Shown: one piece after another, positions 23,761 through 32,082 of the stretch
How positions within the stretch are numbered: the stretch's first letter is position 1
Layout of the letters: the number at the start of each line of letters is the position of its first letter
Origin: a virus
DNA: 64,000 bases
Direction: 5' to 3' (one strand)
IMG/VR virus record: IMGVR_UViG_3300035698_012088
Location: 1-64,000 of that record
Notes under the pieces: model-generated
Told to the model about the DNA's origin: nothing
The model's database searches: none
What the model saw: only the letters and a program-made list of their open reading frames with translations
Position numbers and translations under genes: made by a program

Positions 23761-25188
23761 ATGATATCCAAAAGAATAAGAGCAGGCTTCTGGAATAATG
23801 ATAGACCAGCTGCATCTCTGTTACATATCTATGCTAATAAAGGTTTTGATAAAGACCAACTGCAGAAGATAGCTTCAGCTATTAGTCTAACCTTTGAAGA
23901 TATTAAACCAGAGAAGGGTAGTTCATTTGTACACCTTATTACTACTGGTTCAGGAGAGTTCTACGGACCAAACAGTAATGCTGACTGGTTCAATGAATCT
24001 AACAGATCCTTTACTTTCTCTGAGGGGTTGTTCAAATCAGCTCAATTACAGGGAGGTTTGACTGGCTTCCATAAGACTTATAGAGAGTTTGGGGGAGTAT
24101 ATAGAAACCATAACAACAGTAAAAAAGGCTTTGATAAAGAAGGTGAGGTAGTCTGGGAAGGTTACAATGAACCTATGCATAGAGGGGAACTAGTAGTTAA
24201 ACTGAAGGATGACCTTTGGCATGATGACTTAGAGAAACTAGCCTCTGGTGAGCCAGTATTCTGGTCCCAAGGTTGTGGAGTACCTGAAGATATCTGTTCT
24301 ATCTGTGGCAATAGAGCCAAGACAAGGCAGAACTACTGTGAACATCTTAAGTATGCTAAGCTAGAAATGGATAAAGAGGGTCACCAGGTATTTGCCATCA
24401 ATGACAGACCCCACTTCCATGATATCTCTAGAGTTACAGTCCCTGCTGATAAGATTGCTTTTACTTTAGGAAAGATTGCTTCAGAAGGTGTAGATGAAAC
24501 TATCATGTTTGAGACAGATGATTCAGGGATGTACCTCCCCCTTAGTCTTATTAACAAGTTAGCATCTAGGAAAGAAGCTAGTAGAGCAGAGCTTATTTAT
24601 AAGTTAGCTAAGATAGAGAAAGAAGTAGACCTAAAACCTGAAGGGATGTTTAAAGACTTAGCAGAAGCCTTTGATCTTCCAGAAGGTACTGAGGATGAAA
24701 TTGTTGGAAAACTTAAGGATATTCCAGAAAATAAGCTGTTTTCTTCCCTTTCCAATAATAACAGCATGTTGACACCGAACAGTTTTATACGTATAGTAGT
24801 TAAAAGAGAACCTGAGGATTTCCCAGGTTTACCTAAAGAGTTAGAAAGTATCTTTTCAAACCTTAAGGATAATGGAGACCTAAACGAGTTAATGGAGGAT
24901 GGTAGTTATTCCTCTTGTGGTCGCGCAGATAGGAAGTCAGAAGAAAGTGTTAAAGGGTTGTCTGATAGCATCTCTCTTGATCCAGAGCCAGTAGAGCACA
25001 GAATCATAAAGATCTCTATAACTGGTGGAAAACAAAAAGAAATGGATAAAGAGTCTGCATCTTATGAACCTACTTCAGCAACTAGATACATAGCAAAAGA
25101 ATACGCTAAGTACCAGTTGTCGTTTTTAGCCAACAGTGGCAAAGAAGAAAATCTAAAGTATGCTGTGTTACAAAACAGAGTAGGCTAA
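23761..25188 (+). CDS. Candidate prohead protease with cysteine-rich insert
   Basis: 475 residues, AGGAG ribosome site. The N-terminal 250 residues resemble the capsid maturation protease fold (HK97/S78-like): a hydrophobic strand (VHLITTGSGEFYG), a conserved His in YRNHNNSKKG that would be the catalytic base, GELVVKL strands, and a Ser in VFWSQGCGV, placed like the S-x-G nucleophile of that family. Right after this comes CSICGNRAKTRQNYCEH, a Cys/His cluster typical of a zinc finger. The C-terminal half is acidic and carries several KEA-type motifs (INKLASRKEAS), possibly a removable scaffold portion. Its place just before scaffold and capsid genes is classic for this enzyme. Catalytic residues are inferred, not aligned. 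Confidence 0.65.
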   Translation: MISKRIRAGFWNNDRPAASLLHIYANKGFDKDQLQKIASAISLTFEDIKPEKGSSFVHLITTGSGEFYGPNSNADWFNESNRSFTFSEGLFKSAQLQGGLTGFHKTYREFGGVYRNHNNSKKGFDKEGEVVWEGYNEPMHRGELVVKLKDDLWHDDLEKLASGEPVFWSQGCGVPEDICSICGNRAKTRQNYCEHLKYAKLEMDKEGHQVFAINDRPHFHDISRVTVPADKIAFTLGKIASEGVDETIMFETDDSGMYLPLSLINKLASRKEASRAELIYKLAKIEKEVDLKPEGMFKDLAEAFDLPEGTEDEIVGKLKDIPENKLFSSLSNNNSMLTPNSFIRIVVKREPEDFPGLPKELESIFSNLKDNGDLNELMEDGSYSSCGRADRKSEESVKGLSDSISLDPEPVEHRIIKISITGGKQKEMDKESASYEPTSATRYIAKEYAKYQLSFLANSGKEENLKYAVLQNRVG

Positions 25189-25195
25189 GGAGACA

Positions 25196-26335
25196 ATGAT
25201 GAGTAAGAAAATGAGTGTTGTAGACACCATGGAATTGATTGATCAGTTCCTCACACCTTTTTCAGAGAAAGAGGCTGCGGAGCAAGGAACCTCAAATCAG
25301 GATTCTGTCCAGATTAAAGACCTTGAAATGAATGATGATGTCTCTGCTGACCAGACTAATCTTGGTAAAGAGCAGAAGCAAGATGCCAAAGATGGTGGAA
25401 TGAACATCGAAGATCAGCCAGCTAACACTGATGCTGACAAAGAAGACGACTATGACAAAGAGACTCCCAAGAAATTGGATGTTGACCAAACTACAGTTGG
25501 TAACTCAGAGTCTATTGGTAATGTTCAAAAACAAGAGATCGGTATGGAACAGAAGACTGCAGAACTAGAAAAACTAGGTAATGCTGTACTCGCCTTCCTA
25601 GAGAAAGATCTCGTTCAGGAAAAAGAAGCTTCCCAATCAACAGACCCCGCAGATGAAATCCTTCAGAAATTAGCAGCTGTCTCAGCAGAGAAAGCCCAAG
25701 ATTTTTATGAAAGTCATTTACTAGGTCAGATTAAAAGACTTCAAGACACTGCAGAAGTTAGCTCTTTAGGTCTCGCACCTGAAGTCCTTAATAAGTATGG
25801 TGGAATTGATGGCCTTTTAGACAAAATGGCAATGGGAGAAGACCCCGCCATGCTGCCTGAAATGGGTTTAGAAGAAGGTCTCCCTCCAGCAGCTCCAGCT
25901 GAAGAAGCTCTAGGTCTCCCAGCTGAAGGCGCAATGCCAGCAGGTCCAGAAATGGGTGGAGAAATGGGTGGAGAAATGGGTGGAGAAATGGGTGGTGGAG
26001 AAGATCTTGAAGGTTTAGCAGCTCAGCTTGAAGAAGCTGGTGTTACTCCAGAAGACCTCCAGCAAGCTTTTGAAGATGTTGCAGCACTAGAAGAAGCAGG
26101 AGTTAATCCTGAAGAACTAGCCGCAGCTCTTGAAGAACTCAATGCAGAGGGTGGTGGAATGGAAGCAGGACCTGAAATGGTCGGTGCACCAGAAGCAATG
26201 CCTGAACCTGCCCCAGAAGAAGCTCCTATGGAATATCCAGAACCTGCCCCAGAAGCAGCTCCAGAAGAAATTCCTAAGCTTGCTGCTGACAGATCTAGAA
26301 TTGAAGCCATTAAGCAATACTTAAAGGACGTTTAA
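25196..26335 (+). CDS. Acidic repeat protein, probable scaffold
   Basis: 379 residues; GGAGA precedes two adjacent ATGs (25196 or 25199). Highly acidic, with helical segments and KEA sites (FSEKEAAEQ, LVQEKEASQS, LQKLAAVS), then an Ala/Glu/Pro/Gly-rich region containing tandem GGEM units (about 245-265) and Pro-Glu-rich repeats near 320-355. The C-terminus (KLAADRSRIEAIKQYL) is a basic helix, as in scaffolds that bind the capsid through a basic C-terminal helix. Position between protease and capsid genes supports a scaffold role. Scaffolds diverge strongly, so this rests on composition and synteny. Confidence 0.6.
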   Translation: MMSKKMSVVDTMELIDQFLTPFSEKEAAEQGTSNQDSVQIKDLEMNDDVSADQTNLGKEQKQDAKDGGMNIEDQPANTDADKEDDYDKETPKKLDVDQTTVGNSESIGNVQKQEIGMEQKTAELEKLGNAVLAFLEKDLVQEKEASQSTDPADEILQKLAAVSAEKAQDFYESHLLGQIKRLQDTAEVSSLGLAPEVLNKYGGIDGLLDKMAMGEDPAMLPEMGLEEGLPPAAPAEEALGLPAEGAMPAGPEMGGEMGGEMGGEMGGGEDLEGLAAQLEEAGVTPEDLQQAFEDVAALEEAGVNPEELAAALEELNAEGGGMEAGPEMVGAPEAMPEPAPEEAPMEYPEPAPEAAPEEIPKLAADRSRIEAIKQYLKDV

Positions 26336-26347
26336 GGAGAACTTATT

Positions 26348-26776
26348 ATGAGTACAGAAAATACTAAAAACGTTGCAGAATATGTTCAGAAAAGTGCTGC
26401 CCTGATTGATAGCCTCCAGAATCAAGTGACTGCTCTAGCCGCTGAAAAAGAAAATCTAGAGAAGTTGGCTGTTCAGGAAAAGGAAGCTTCGGCTCCCTCT
26501 ACCTTAGATACTGAGAAGGTTACTAAGACAGTTAGTGCATTAGTAAAAGCCGGTTTTGTTAAAGAAGCGGAGCAGGAGTTAGCAGTAGAGAAATTTACTA
26601 AAGACCCATCAACTGTTCTAAACTTTCTTAGCAAGGTGGCAGAGAGAGAAATAGAGGCTGCGGATCTCGCACCACTAGGACGTGCCAGTGATATGTCACA
26701 GAGTCCTGTTGCAGGTGTCCGTGAGTCAGATGAGGTTTTTGAAAGAACCTTTAGCAATTTAGCTACAAGAATTTAA
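26348..26776 (+). CDS. Small helical protein of the capsid operon
   Basis: 142 residues, ribosome site AAGGAGAAC. Begins with a long helix (VAEYVQKSAALIDSLQNQV) containing heptad-like hydrophobics, then LEKLAVQEKEAS and further KxA motifs, and ends with a polar tail. It may be an accessory scaffold or core protein. Adjacent to the acidic protein upstream and the decoration-like protein downstream, with gaps of 12 bases on each side. Family not recognised. Confidence 0.6.
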   Translation: MSTENTKNVAEYVQKSAALIDSLQNQVTALAAEKENLEKLAVQEKEASAPSTLDTEKVTKTVSALVKAGFVKEAEQELAVEKFTKDPSTVLNFLSKVAEREIEAADLAPLGRASDMSQSPVAGVRESDEVFERTFSNLATRI

Positions 26777-26788
26777 AGGAGATATACA

Positions 26789-27298
26789 ATGGGAACACTC
26801 ACTCCAGCACAATACTACGACAATGTTATCACTATTGTTAGTGGTAGTAATGGAATGCACGACCTTCAGTACAGAGCCGCTCCAGCAACTGGTGAAACAT
26901 TTGACAGAGGAAGTCTTGTTTCATTAGATGGTAGCGGAAACCTAATTGCAGGCTGTGCCGGTACCGCAATGCCAATGTGGGCATTAAACTCAGTAGATGA
27001 CTTCGATGTCAACGCAGATGTCGGAAACTTTTCAGGTGGGTTCATCGCCACTATTCCAGCCACAGGGGGCTATGAGATCTTTACTACCGAGTTTGACACT
27101 GGTGGTACTTATACTTATAACACACTGTTGACTGCCGCACTAACCACTGATGTTGGTTTAGTTACACCCGCCGCTGGCGCAAACTATAATGATTTGATCA
27201 TTGTTGGTATTGTAAGTCAAGGCGAGACCACAGGGATCTATGACCAAGCAATTCTTTATTTCTGGCCATTATTCATCCCAGCAATTGACATCACATAA
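26789..27298 (+). CDS. Probable capsid decoration/stabilisation protein
   Basis: 169 residues, ribosome site AAGGAGATATA. Gly/Thr/Ala-rich and predicted beta-structured, with no helical charge clusters and no KEA motifs. Codon choice here (GCC, ACC, CGC more frequent) resembles the capsid gene and differs from the AT-rich neighbours, as expected for a highly expressed virion protein. Its place immediately before the major capsid gene matches the usual decoration-protein slot. Assignment by position and composition. Confidence 0.5.
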   Translation: MGTLTPAQYYDNVITIVSGSNGMHDLQYRAAPATGETFDRGSLVSLDGSGNLIAGCAGTAMPMWALNSVDDFDVNADVGNFSGGFIATIPATGGYEIFTTEFDTGGTYTYNTLLTAALTTDVGLVTPAAGANYNDLIIVGIVSQGETTGIYDQAILYFWPLFIPAIDIT

Positions 27299-27321
27299 AC
27301 AAGATATAAGGAGATTATACA

Positions 27322-28272
27322 ATGATAGAACCTAAAGTTAGGGCAATGAATGAAGCCGTCATAAACGGTCTCACATCAGACGATCCTTATATCCAGAAAG
27401 AAGCACAGAATGGAGTCAATGACTTCCTCCGCATTAGAGCCCGTGAAGACGGTTTCTGCAGAAGAATTCAGCCTCCTGTCCCTGTGACTCCTGCTGATCT
27501 AGACCGTCAAGTTGATACTGTTAAGCCAGTTATCGTTAAGGACATGGAGCCAAACACTCCTAGTGCTTATACGGTTCCCTTTGGTGCAGTGCCAATGAAC
27601 CATTATATGGACGCACCTAGATACCGTGTCATGTTTGACCGTATTCTCAGTCATAGATTTACTGCAGATGTGGCCAACCTTTTGACATATGATCTGGATA
27701 TCAGACAAGTCTTTAACGACCTCATGCTTAAAGACATTCTCGCAGAAGAAGACAGAAAGTATATCGCAGTTGTGGATACTGTCTGTGGAACACTTAATGC
27801 AGCTGTCCGTAGTGAAGTTGCATCCAAAGGCTATGTTACTGTTGGTGGCTTGGACAGACAAGCTCTTGCTGAAGCAATGAAGGGTATTCCTTCAACTAAC
27901 CGTCACCTCAGCCCTGCTGTTGCACTTATCAATAACATTACCATCTGGGACGTTGTTGCATTAGTCAGAGAGCAAGTTGGTGGAGACCTATCTGAAGAAC
28001 TCTTCGTTAATGGCTTCGCTGAGAGACAGATCATGGGTCTTAAGTGGTTTATCACCATCAAGACTGATCTAGTCGCAACCAATGACCTCTATATGTTTGC
28101 AGCTCCTAAGTTCCTCGGGGACTTCTACGTCCTTGAAGACGTGACTGTAAGCACAAAACATGAGAACTATATGTTTGAAATGTTTGCTTATGAGATGATT
28201 GGCGGAACCGTCAAGAACACTGCTGCTGCTGCCAAAGCCGCATTCAGTGGTTCACTAGTTGCTTGGGTGTAA
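27322..28272 (+). CDS. Major capsid protein
   Basis: 316 residues, strong ribosome site (AAGGAGATTATAC). It shows the layout of an HK97-fold shell protein: a helical N-arm (residues 1-40), an extended loop region, a long spine-helix candidate around 150-175, and a beta-rich C-terminal part (FITIKTDLVA, FYVLEDVTVSTKHENYMFEMFAYEMIG) like the P-domain of large-phage capsid proteins. Codon use is richer in GC-ending codons than the neighbours, suggesting high expression. It is the last gene before a strong terminator, and protease and scaffold candidates precede it. Fold inferred; no alignment was possible. Confidence 0.75.
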   Translation: MIEPKVRAMNEAVINGLTSDDPYIQKEAQNGVNDFLRIRAREDGFCRRIQPPVPVTPADLDRQVDTVKPVIVKDMEPNTPSAYTVPFGAVPMNHYMDAPRYRVMFDRILSHRFTADVANLLTYDLDIRQVFNDLMLKDILAEEDRKYIAVVDTVCGTLNAAVRSEVASKGYVTVGGLDRQALAEAMKGIPSTNRHLSPAVALINNITIWDVVALVREQVGGDLSEELFVNGFAERQIMGLKWFITIKTDLVATNDLYMFAAPKFLGDFYVLEDVTVSTKHENYMFEMFAYEMIGGTVKNTAAAAKAAFSGSLVAWV

Positions 28273-28296
28273 ACCTTAGTCGATTAGTTTAATTAG

Positions 28297-28334
28297 AAAA
28301 GAGGAAGGCCTAAACCACCTTCCTCTTTTCTTTT
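28297..28334 (+). terminator. Strong rho-independent terminator after the capsid gene
   Basis: A perfect 12-bp stem (AAAAGAGGAAGG with CCTTCCTCTTTT) and 9-base loop run into TTTTCTTTT, 24 bases after the capsid stop. The AT-rich stretch after it (TATATT at 28348) may hold the next promoter. Confidence 0.93.
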
Positions 28335-28387
28335 GTATATACCGGGTTATATTGTAATTATGGATTCTACCCATAAAAAGGACATAA

Positions 28388-28546
28388 ATGCAACTACATC
28401 TCCCCGGTAAAACAGTAGAAATAGAGACAGCATCGGAGCACTTATCAAAGCATCTATTTCACTTTACTGCTTTTGAAGAAATAGGGACGGTCTCATTGAA
28501 CAGAAGATGCTTCAATGTAAAGCAAAAACAAGGAAAAAGAAAATGA
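28388..28546 (+). CDS. Small hypothetical protein (52 aa)
   Basis: A 52-codon frame from ATG at 28388 to TGA at 28544-28546, reading MQLHLPGKTVEIETAS at the start and ending Lys/Arg-rich. It starts about 54 bases after the capsid terminator, and its stop overlaps the next start as ATGA. That overlap supports both this gene and the choice of 28543 for the next one. Upstream AAAAAGGACATAA gives an AAGGA ribosome site. The N-terminal strand pattern resembles small beta-sandwich virion proteins, but no family can be named. Confidence 0.6.
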   Translation: MQLHLPGKTVEIETASEHLSKHLFHFTAFEEIGTVSLNRRCFNVKQKQGKRK

Positions 28547-29064
28547 TTCTCAAGACTAAAGTAATGAATCTAAAAGAAGAGACAATCAAGTGTAAGTGGA
28601 TTGGTATTGCAGGGATGGAAATCCCAGCAGGAGAATTTGTTATATTAGAGGGAGCTTATCCAACAGCTTGTACTAATAAGAGACAGATCGAGAAAATGAA
28701 TGTAGAGATTGGTATGGGTATGGTAAAGGTTTCACTTGTCACAGATATGAATGTGGAATGCCCAGAAGAAGAAGTTCCCAAGCAGACACCTAAAGCCAAA
28801 GCTAAAAGAGGCAGACCTAAGAAGTCAAAGTCCAAGTCGACAATGATGGAAACTGTTAGAGTAGGGGACAAGAAGTCAAAGGCTACAGCTCAACTAGATA
28901 AAGATATCTTAGCTGTTGGCCCCATAGAGTCTTTTAGACCAGAGGCCAAATCTATTGATGGAGAGGCTACTCCACAACCTGAAGTTGTTGAAATCTTTAA
29001 AGATTCCATGGGTACAGGTGTAGAAAAGGGTGTCAAACTGGAAGATGTGTTTAAGAGAGTGTAG
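28543..29064 (+). CDS. AT-hook-containing hypothetical protein
   Basis: 173 residues from 28543. An earlier in-frame ATG at 28507 lies inside the preceding small gene and lacks a ribosome site, while AAGGA precedes 28543 with an ATGA overlap. Residues 1-70 look beta-rich. A basic linker (KAKAKRGRPKKSKSKS, about 85-100) contains RGRPKK, the core of the AT-hook minor-groove DNA-binding motif. The C-terminus is acidic. It could bind packaged or replicating AT-rich DNA, or the basic linker could be a simple charged spacer. It follows the capsid gene, so a head-associated role is possible. Confidence 0.6.
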   Translation: MILKTKVMNLKEETIKCKWIGIAGMEIPAGEFVILEGAYPTACTNKRQIEKMNVEIGMGMVKVSLVTDMNVECPEEEVPKQTPKAKAKRGRPKKSKSKSTMMETVRVGDKKSKATAQLDKDILAVGPIESFRPEAKSIDGEATPQPEVVEIFKDSMGTGVEKGVKLEDVFKRV

Positions 29065-29097
29065 TTATCGTGTATATTACATATAGAGGAATAGATA

Positions 29098-29397
29098 ATG
29101 GCTAATTTTGATATTGTTTTTGGTGGTGGTTCAGTAGATAACGCTGTTGTAGGAGACACAAGTACTCAAGTCCAGGCTGAGGATGCTCCTAGGAAGTATC
29201 TTATTTTAAGAAACTTAAGTACTACTGCTACTGTGTTTTTAGCCATTGGTGCCACTGCCGAGTTGAATAAGGGAATCCCTGTGTATCCTAGAGAGTTCTA
29301 TGAGATCACTTTGGACAACCTGTCTTCAGCAGCAATTAATGGTATTTGTGAGGCAGGAAAGACTGCCATTGTAGCTATACAGATCGGTTACAAGTAA
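29098..29397 (+). CDS. Small beta-rich virion-like protein
   Basis: 99 residues, ribosome site AGAGGAATAGAT. A Gly/Val-rich, beta-structured protein (YLILRNLS, TVFLAIGA, FYEITLDNLSS) like small fibre-attachment or decoration proteins. The leader before it (ATAGAGGAATAG) is repeated almost exactly before the fibre gene at 29439, suggesting matched expression. Short domains of this type often cap or attach fibres. Not otherwise recognised. Confidence 0.55.
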   Translation: MANFDIVFGGGSVDNAVVGDTSTQVQAEDAPRKYLILRNLSTTATVFLAIGATAELNKGIPVYPREFYEITLDNLSSAAINGICEAGKTAIVAIQIGYK

Positions 29398-29438
29398 TAC
29401 ATAGAGTTATAGCTTACTTTAAATAGAGGAATAGTATT

Positions 29439-32066
29439 ATGCCTTTAGGCGGTTCAACCCTATATTCGTTTATAGATGCAGTCAACGCTGCACTAGAGAT
29501 TCAAGCATCAGATGACCATTGGGCTTTTTCAGAAGATACTGGAGTAGTTCTAGGTAAGGTGATAAACGCCAAAACCTTGTCTATTTCAGAACCAGATACT
29601 CAATTTGCAGTATCTCCCTATATCACTCTATTAACAACTGATGCCCATCTATTCCCTAATGGTATAGTGTTGGACGAGCTTATTGTTAAAGCCACTGCAG
29701 ATATCACAGAAGATGTTATACTGGAGATCTGGACAGACCCTCAGAACTTCCTCTCTACTGTTGTCACAGCCTCCTTTTTAGCTTCTGATGAGACATCTGC
29801 TTTAATTACAGGAAGTCTAGGAAGGGTTCCTCCTAATGCAGTAGTTAAAATAAGTATTCCTAATGTTAATATAGATGAAATGCATGTTGCTATTCTATAC
29901 CATGAAGAATTGGCTTATTCTTCTAGTGCATCTAGCTCAAGTATTAGCTCTAGCTCAAGTATTAGTTCTTCTTCCAGCTCAATCTCCAGTAGTAGTTCTA
30001 TCTCAAGTAGTGCAACTTCATCTGGATCATCTGGGTCAAGTGGATCTTCAGGGTCCTCTAAGAGTTCAGAGTCTAGTAGTTCTAGTTTCTCAAGCAGTAG
30101 TTCTGAGAGTAGTTCTGTAAGTTCTAGTGTCTCTAGTAGCTCTGTAAGTTCAAGCAGTATTTCAAGTAGTATCTCAAGTTCAAGCAGTATCTCAAGTTCT
30201 ATATCTAGTTCTAGTAGCATTTCTAGTTCTATATCCAGTTCTAGCAGTATCTCAAGTTCTATAAGCAGCTCAAGTATTAGTTCTAGTTCTAGCATAAGCT
30301 CTAGTTCTATATCTAGTTCTAGCATAAGCTCTAGTTCTATTAGCAGTTCTAGCATCTCTAGTAGTTCAATATCTAGTTCAGTTTCTAGTAGTAGTTCAGA
30401 ATCTAGTTCTGTAAGTTCTAGTTCTGAATCCAGTTCAATATCTAGTGCTTCAAGTTCAATCTCTAGTAGCAGTTCAGGGAGCAGTTCTGTTTCTAGTTCT
30501 ATTACTTCTTCTAATTCCTCTGGGTCTAGTGGGTCAAGTGGATCAAGTGGGTCATCTGCCAGTTCTGAATCTAGTAGCTCTAGTTACTCTAGTTCCAGTA
30601 TTTCCAGTTCTTCAATTAGTTCCATATCTAGTTCAATTTCTAGCATAAGTTCTGGGTCTAGTTCTGTGAGTTCTAGTTCAGTATCTAGTTCAATATCTAG
30701 TGCTTCAAGTTCTATCACATCTTCTAATTCCTCAGGATCTTCAGGATCTTCAGGATCTTCTGCTAGAGTATCCTCTGTGAGTAGCAGTAGTATTTCTAGT
30801 AGTAGTTCTATTTCAAGCAGTTCAAGTATAAGTTCTTCTGTTTCTAGCTCTTCAAGTATCTCTAGTTCTATAAGTAGTTCTTCCTCTGTTAGTTCAGTAT
30901 CTAGTTCTGTTTCAAGTAGCTCTATCAGTTCTAGTTCTATAAGTAGTTCTTCTTCTACTAGTTCTTCAGTATCTAGCATAAGCAGTTCTGTTTCAAGCAG
31001 TTCCAGCATAAGCAGTTCTAGCATAAGCTCTTCAAGTTCTAGCAGCATAAGCAGTTCTGTTTCAAGTAGCTCTATCAGTTCTAGTTCTATAAGTAGTTCT
31101 TCTTCTATAAGTTCAGTATCTAGCTCAAGTATCTCTAGTAGCTCTATAAGCAGCTCAAGTATTTCTAGTAGCTCTATAAGCAGCTCAAGTATTTCTAGTA
31201 GCTCTATAAGCAGTTCTGTTTCTAGTAGTAGTTCAGAATCTAGTTCTGTGAGTTCTAGTTCTAGTTCTGTTTCAAGTAGCTCTACAAGCTCTAGTTCTAT
31301 AAGTAGTTCTTCAATAAGCAGTGCGTCAAGCAGTTCTGTTTCTAGCTCTAGTTCAGTATCTAGTTCTAGTTCTGTTTCAAGCAGCTCTATCAGTTCTAGC
31401 ATCTCTAGTAGTTCTGTTTCTAGCTCTAGTGTTTCAAGTAGTTCTATAAGTAGTTCTGTAAGCTCTAGTGTCTCTAGCAGTTCAGTATCTAGCTCAAGTA
31501 TTTCAAGTAGTTCTGTTTCTAGCTCAAGTATTTCTAGTAGTTCCATTTCTTCATCAATAAACAGCAGCTCTTCTATATCTAGTTCTATAAGTTCGAGTTC
31601 TTCTATATCTAGTTCCAGTTCTATTTCTAGTTCAACATCAAGTTCAAGTACATCAAGTGACTCCAGTTCATCAAGTTCTATTTCTTCAGAGAGCAGCGCT
31701 TCATCAAGTGCCACCTCTAGTGGATCTTCTGGGTCTAGTGGATCAAGTGGATCTTCTGCAAGAGTCTCTTCTGTGAGTAGCTCTAGTGTTTCAAGTAGCT
31801 ATAGCAGTTCAGTATCTAGCTCAAGTATTTCTAGTGTATCTAGCAGTAGTTCCTCTGTGTCTAGTACTAGTTCAGCAAGTTCTATCAGTTCTTCAGTCTC
31901 TAGTTCTAGTTCAGACTCTAGCTCTATAAGCTCTAGTTCAAGCAATTCATCTTCTATAAGCTCCAGTTCTTCAGAATCTAGTTCTAGAAGTTCTGTTTCA
32001 AGTAGTACTAGTAGTGCAAGTAGTAAAAGTTCCTCTAGCTCAAGTGGTGAAGTTCAGCCCGATTAA
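29439..32066 (+). CDS. Serine-rich tail fibre-like protein
   Basis: 875 residues, ribosome site AGAGGAATAG. Residues 1 to about 160 form a normal beta-rich domain (ITLLTTDAHLFPNG, VAILYHEEL) that probably anchors the protein to the tail or capsid. The remaining 710 residues are almost pure serine, broken mainly by Ile or Val about every fifth or sixth position, with rare Glu, Asn, Tyr and Arg. Four (G-S-S)n cassettes punctuate the tract (near 30010, 30510, 30730 and 31715). Both serine codon families (AGY and TCN) are mixed. It ends in a short GEVQPD tail. Likely a long surface stalk and possible glycan acceptor (inference). No enzyme or binding domain visible at the tip. Confidence 0.75.
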   Translation: MPLGGSTLYSFIDAVNAALEIQASDDHWAFSEDTGVVLGKVINAKTLSISEPDTQFAVSPYITLLTTDAHLFPNGIVLDELIVKATADITEDVILEIWTDPQNFLSTVVTASFLASDETSALITGSLGRVPPNAVVKISIPNVNIDEMHVAILYHEELAYSSSASSSSISSSSSISSSSSSISSSSSISSSATSSGSSGSSGSSGSSKSSESSSSSFSSSSSESSSVSSSVSSSSVSSSSISSSISSSSSISSSISSSSSISSSISSSSSISSSISSSSISSSSSISSSSISSSSISSSSISSSSISSSSISSSVSSSSSESSSVSSSSESSSISSASSSISSSSSGSSSVSSSITSSNSSGSSGSSGSSGSSASSESSSSSYSSSSISSSSISSISSSISSISSGSSSVSSSSVSSSISSASSSITSSNSSGSSGSSGSSARVSSVSSSSISSSSSISSSSSISSSVSSSSSISSSISSSSSVSSVSSSVSSSSISSSSISSSSSTSSSVSSISSSVSSSSSISSSSISSSSSSSISSSVSSSSISSSSISSSSSISSVSSSSISSSSISSSSISSSSISSSSISSSSISSSVSSSSSESSSVSSSSSSVSSSSTSSSSISSSSISSASSSSVSSSSSVSSSSSVSSSSISSSISSSSVSSSSVSSSSISSSVSSSVSSSSVSSSSISSSSVSSSSISSSSISSSINSSSSISSSISSSSSISSSSSISSSTSSSSTSSDSSSSSSISSESSASSSATSSGSSGSSGSSGSSARVSSVSSSSVSSSYSSSVSSSSISSVSSSSSSVSSTSSASSISSSVSSSSSDSSSISSSSSNSSSISSSSSESSSRSSVSSSTSSASSKSSSSSSGEVQPD
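29919..32048 (+). repeat. Poly-serine coding tract 1
   Basis: About 2.1 kb encoding Ser-rich repeats with an [I/V]-S-S-S-S register. At DNA level it is an irregular mosaic of AGT, AGC, TCT, TCA and TCC codons, giving very many CTAG tetranucleotides (TCTAGT). Reading the opposite strand gives Glu/Leu-rich open frames that are artefacts. Confidence 0.95.
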
Positions 32067-32082
32067 TTTTGAGGATATATAA

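Noticed and set aside
26023-26317. Minus-strand Ser/Ala-rich frames opposite the acidic repeat protein
   Set aside because: Reverse reading of Glu/Ala/Gly/Pro repeats produces open Ser/Ala frames. The + strand gene has a clear ribosome site and a sensible composition.
30584-31714. Long minus-strand open frames rich in Glu and Leu (also 29915-30355, 51693-52103 and 53550-54515)
   Set aside because: They are mirror images of the poly-serine tracts: serine codons read backwards give Leu/Glu/Ile/Asp codons and few stops. No ribosome sites, no domains, and genes on the + strand fully explain them.
29919-32048. Poly-serine region considered as a CRISPR or simple DNA satellite
   Set aside because: No constant repeat with unique spacers. 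The tract keeps an open + strand frame and is joined to normal domains.
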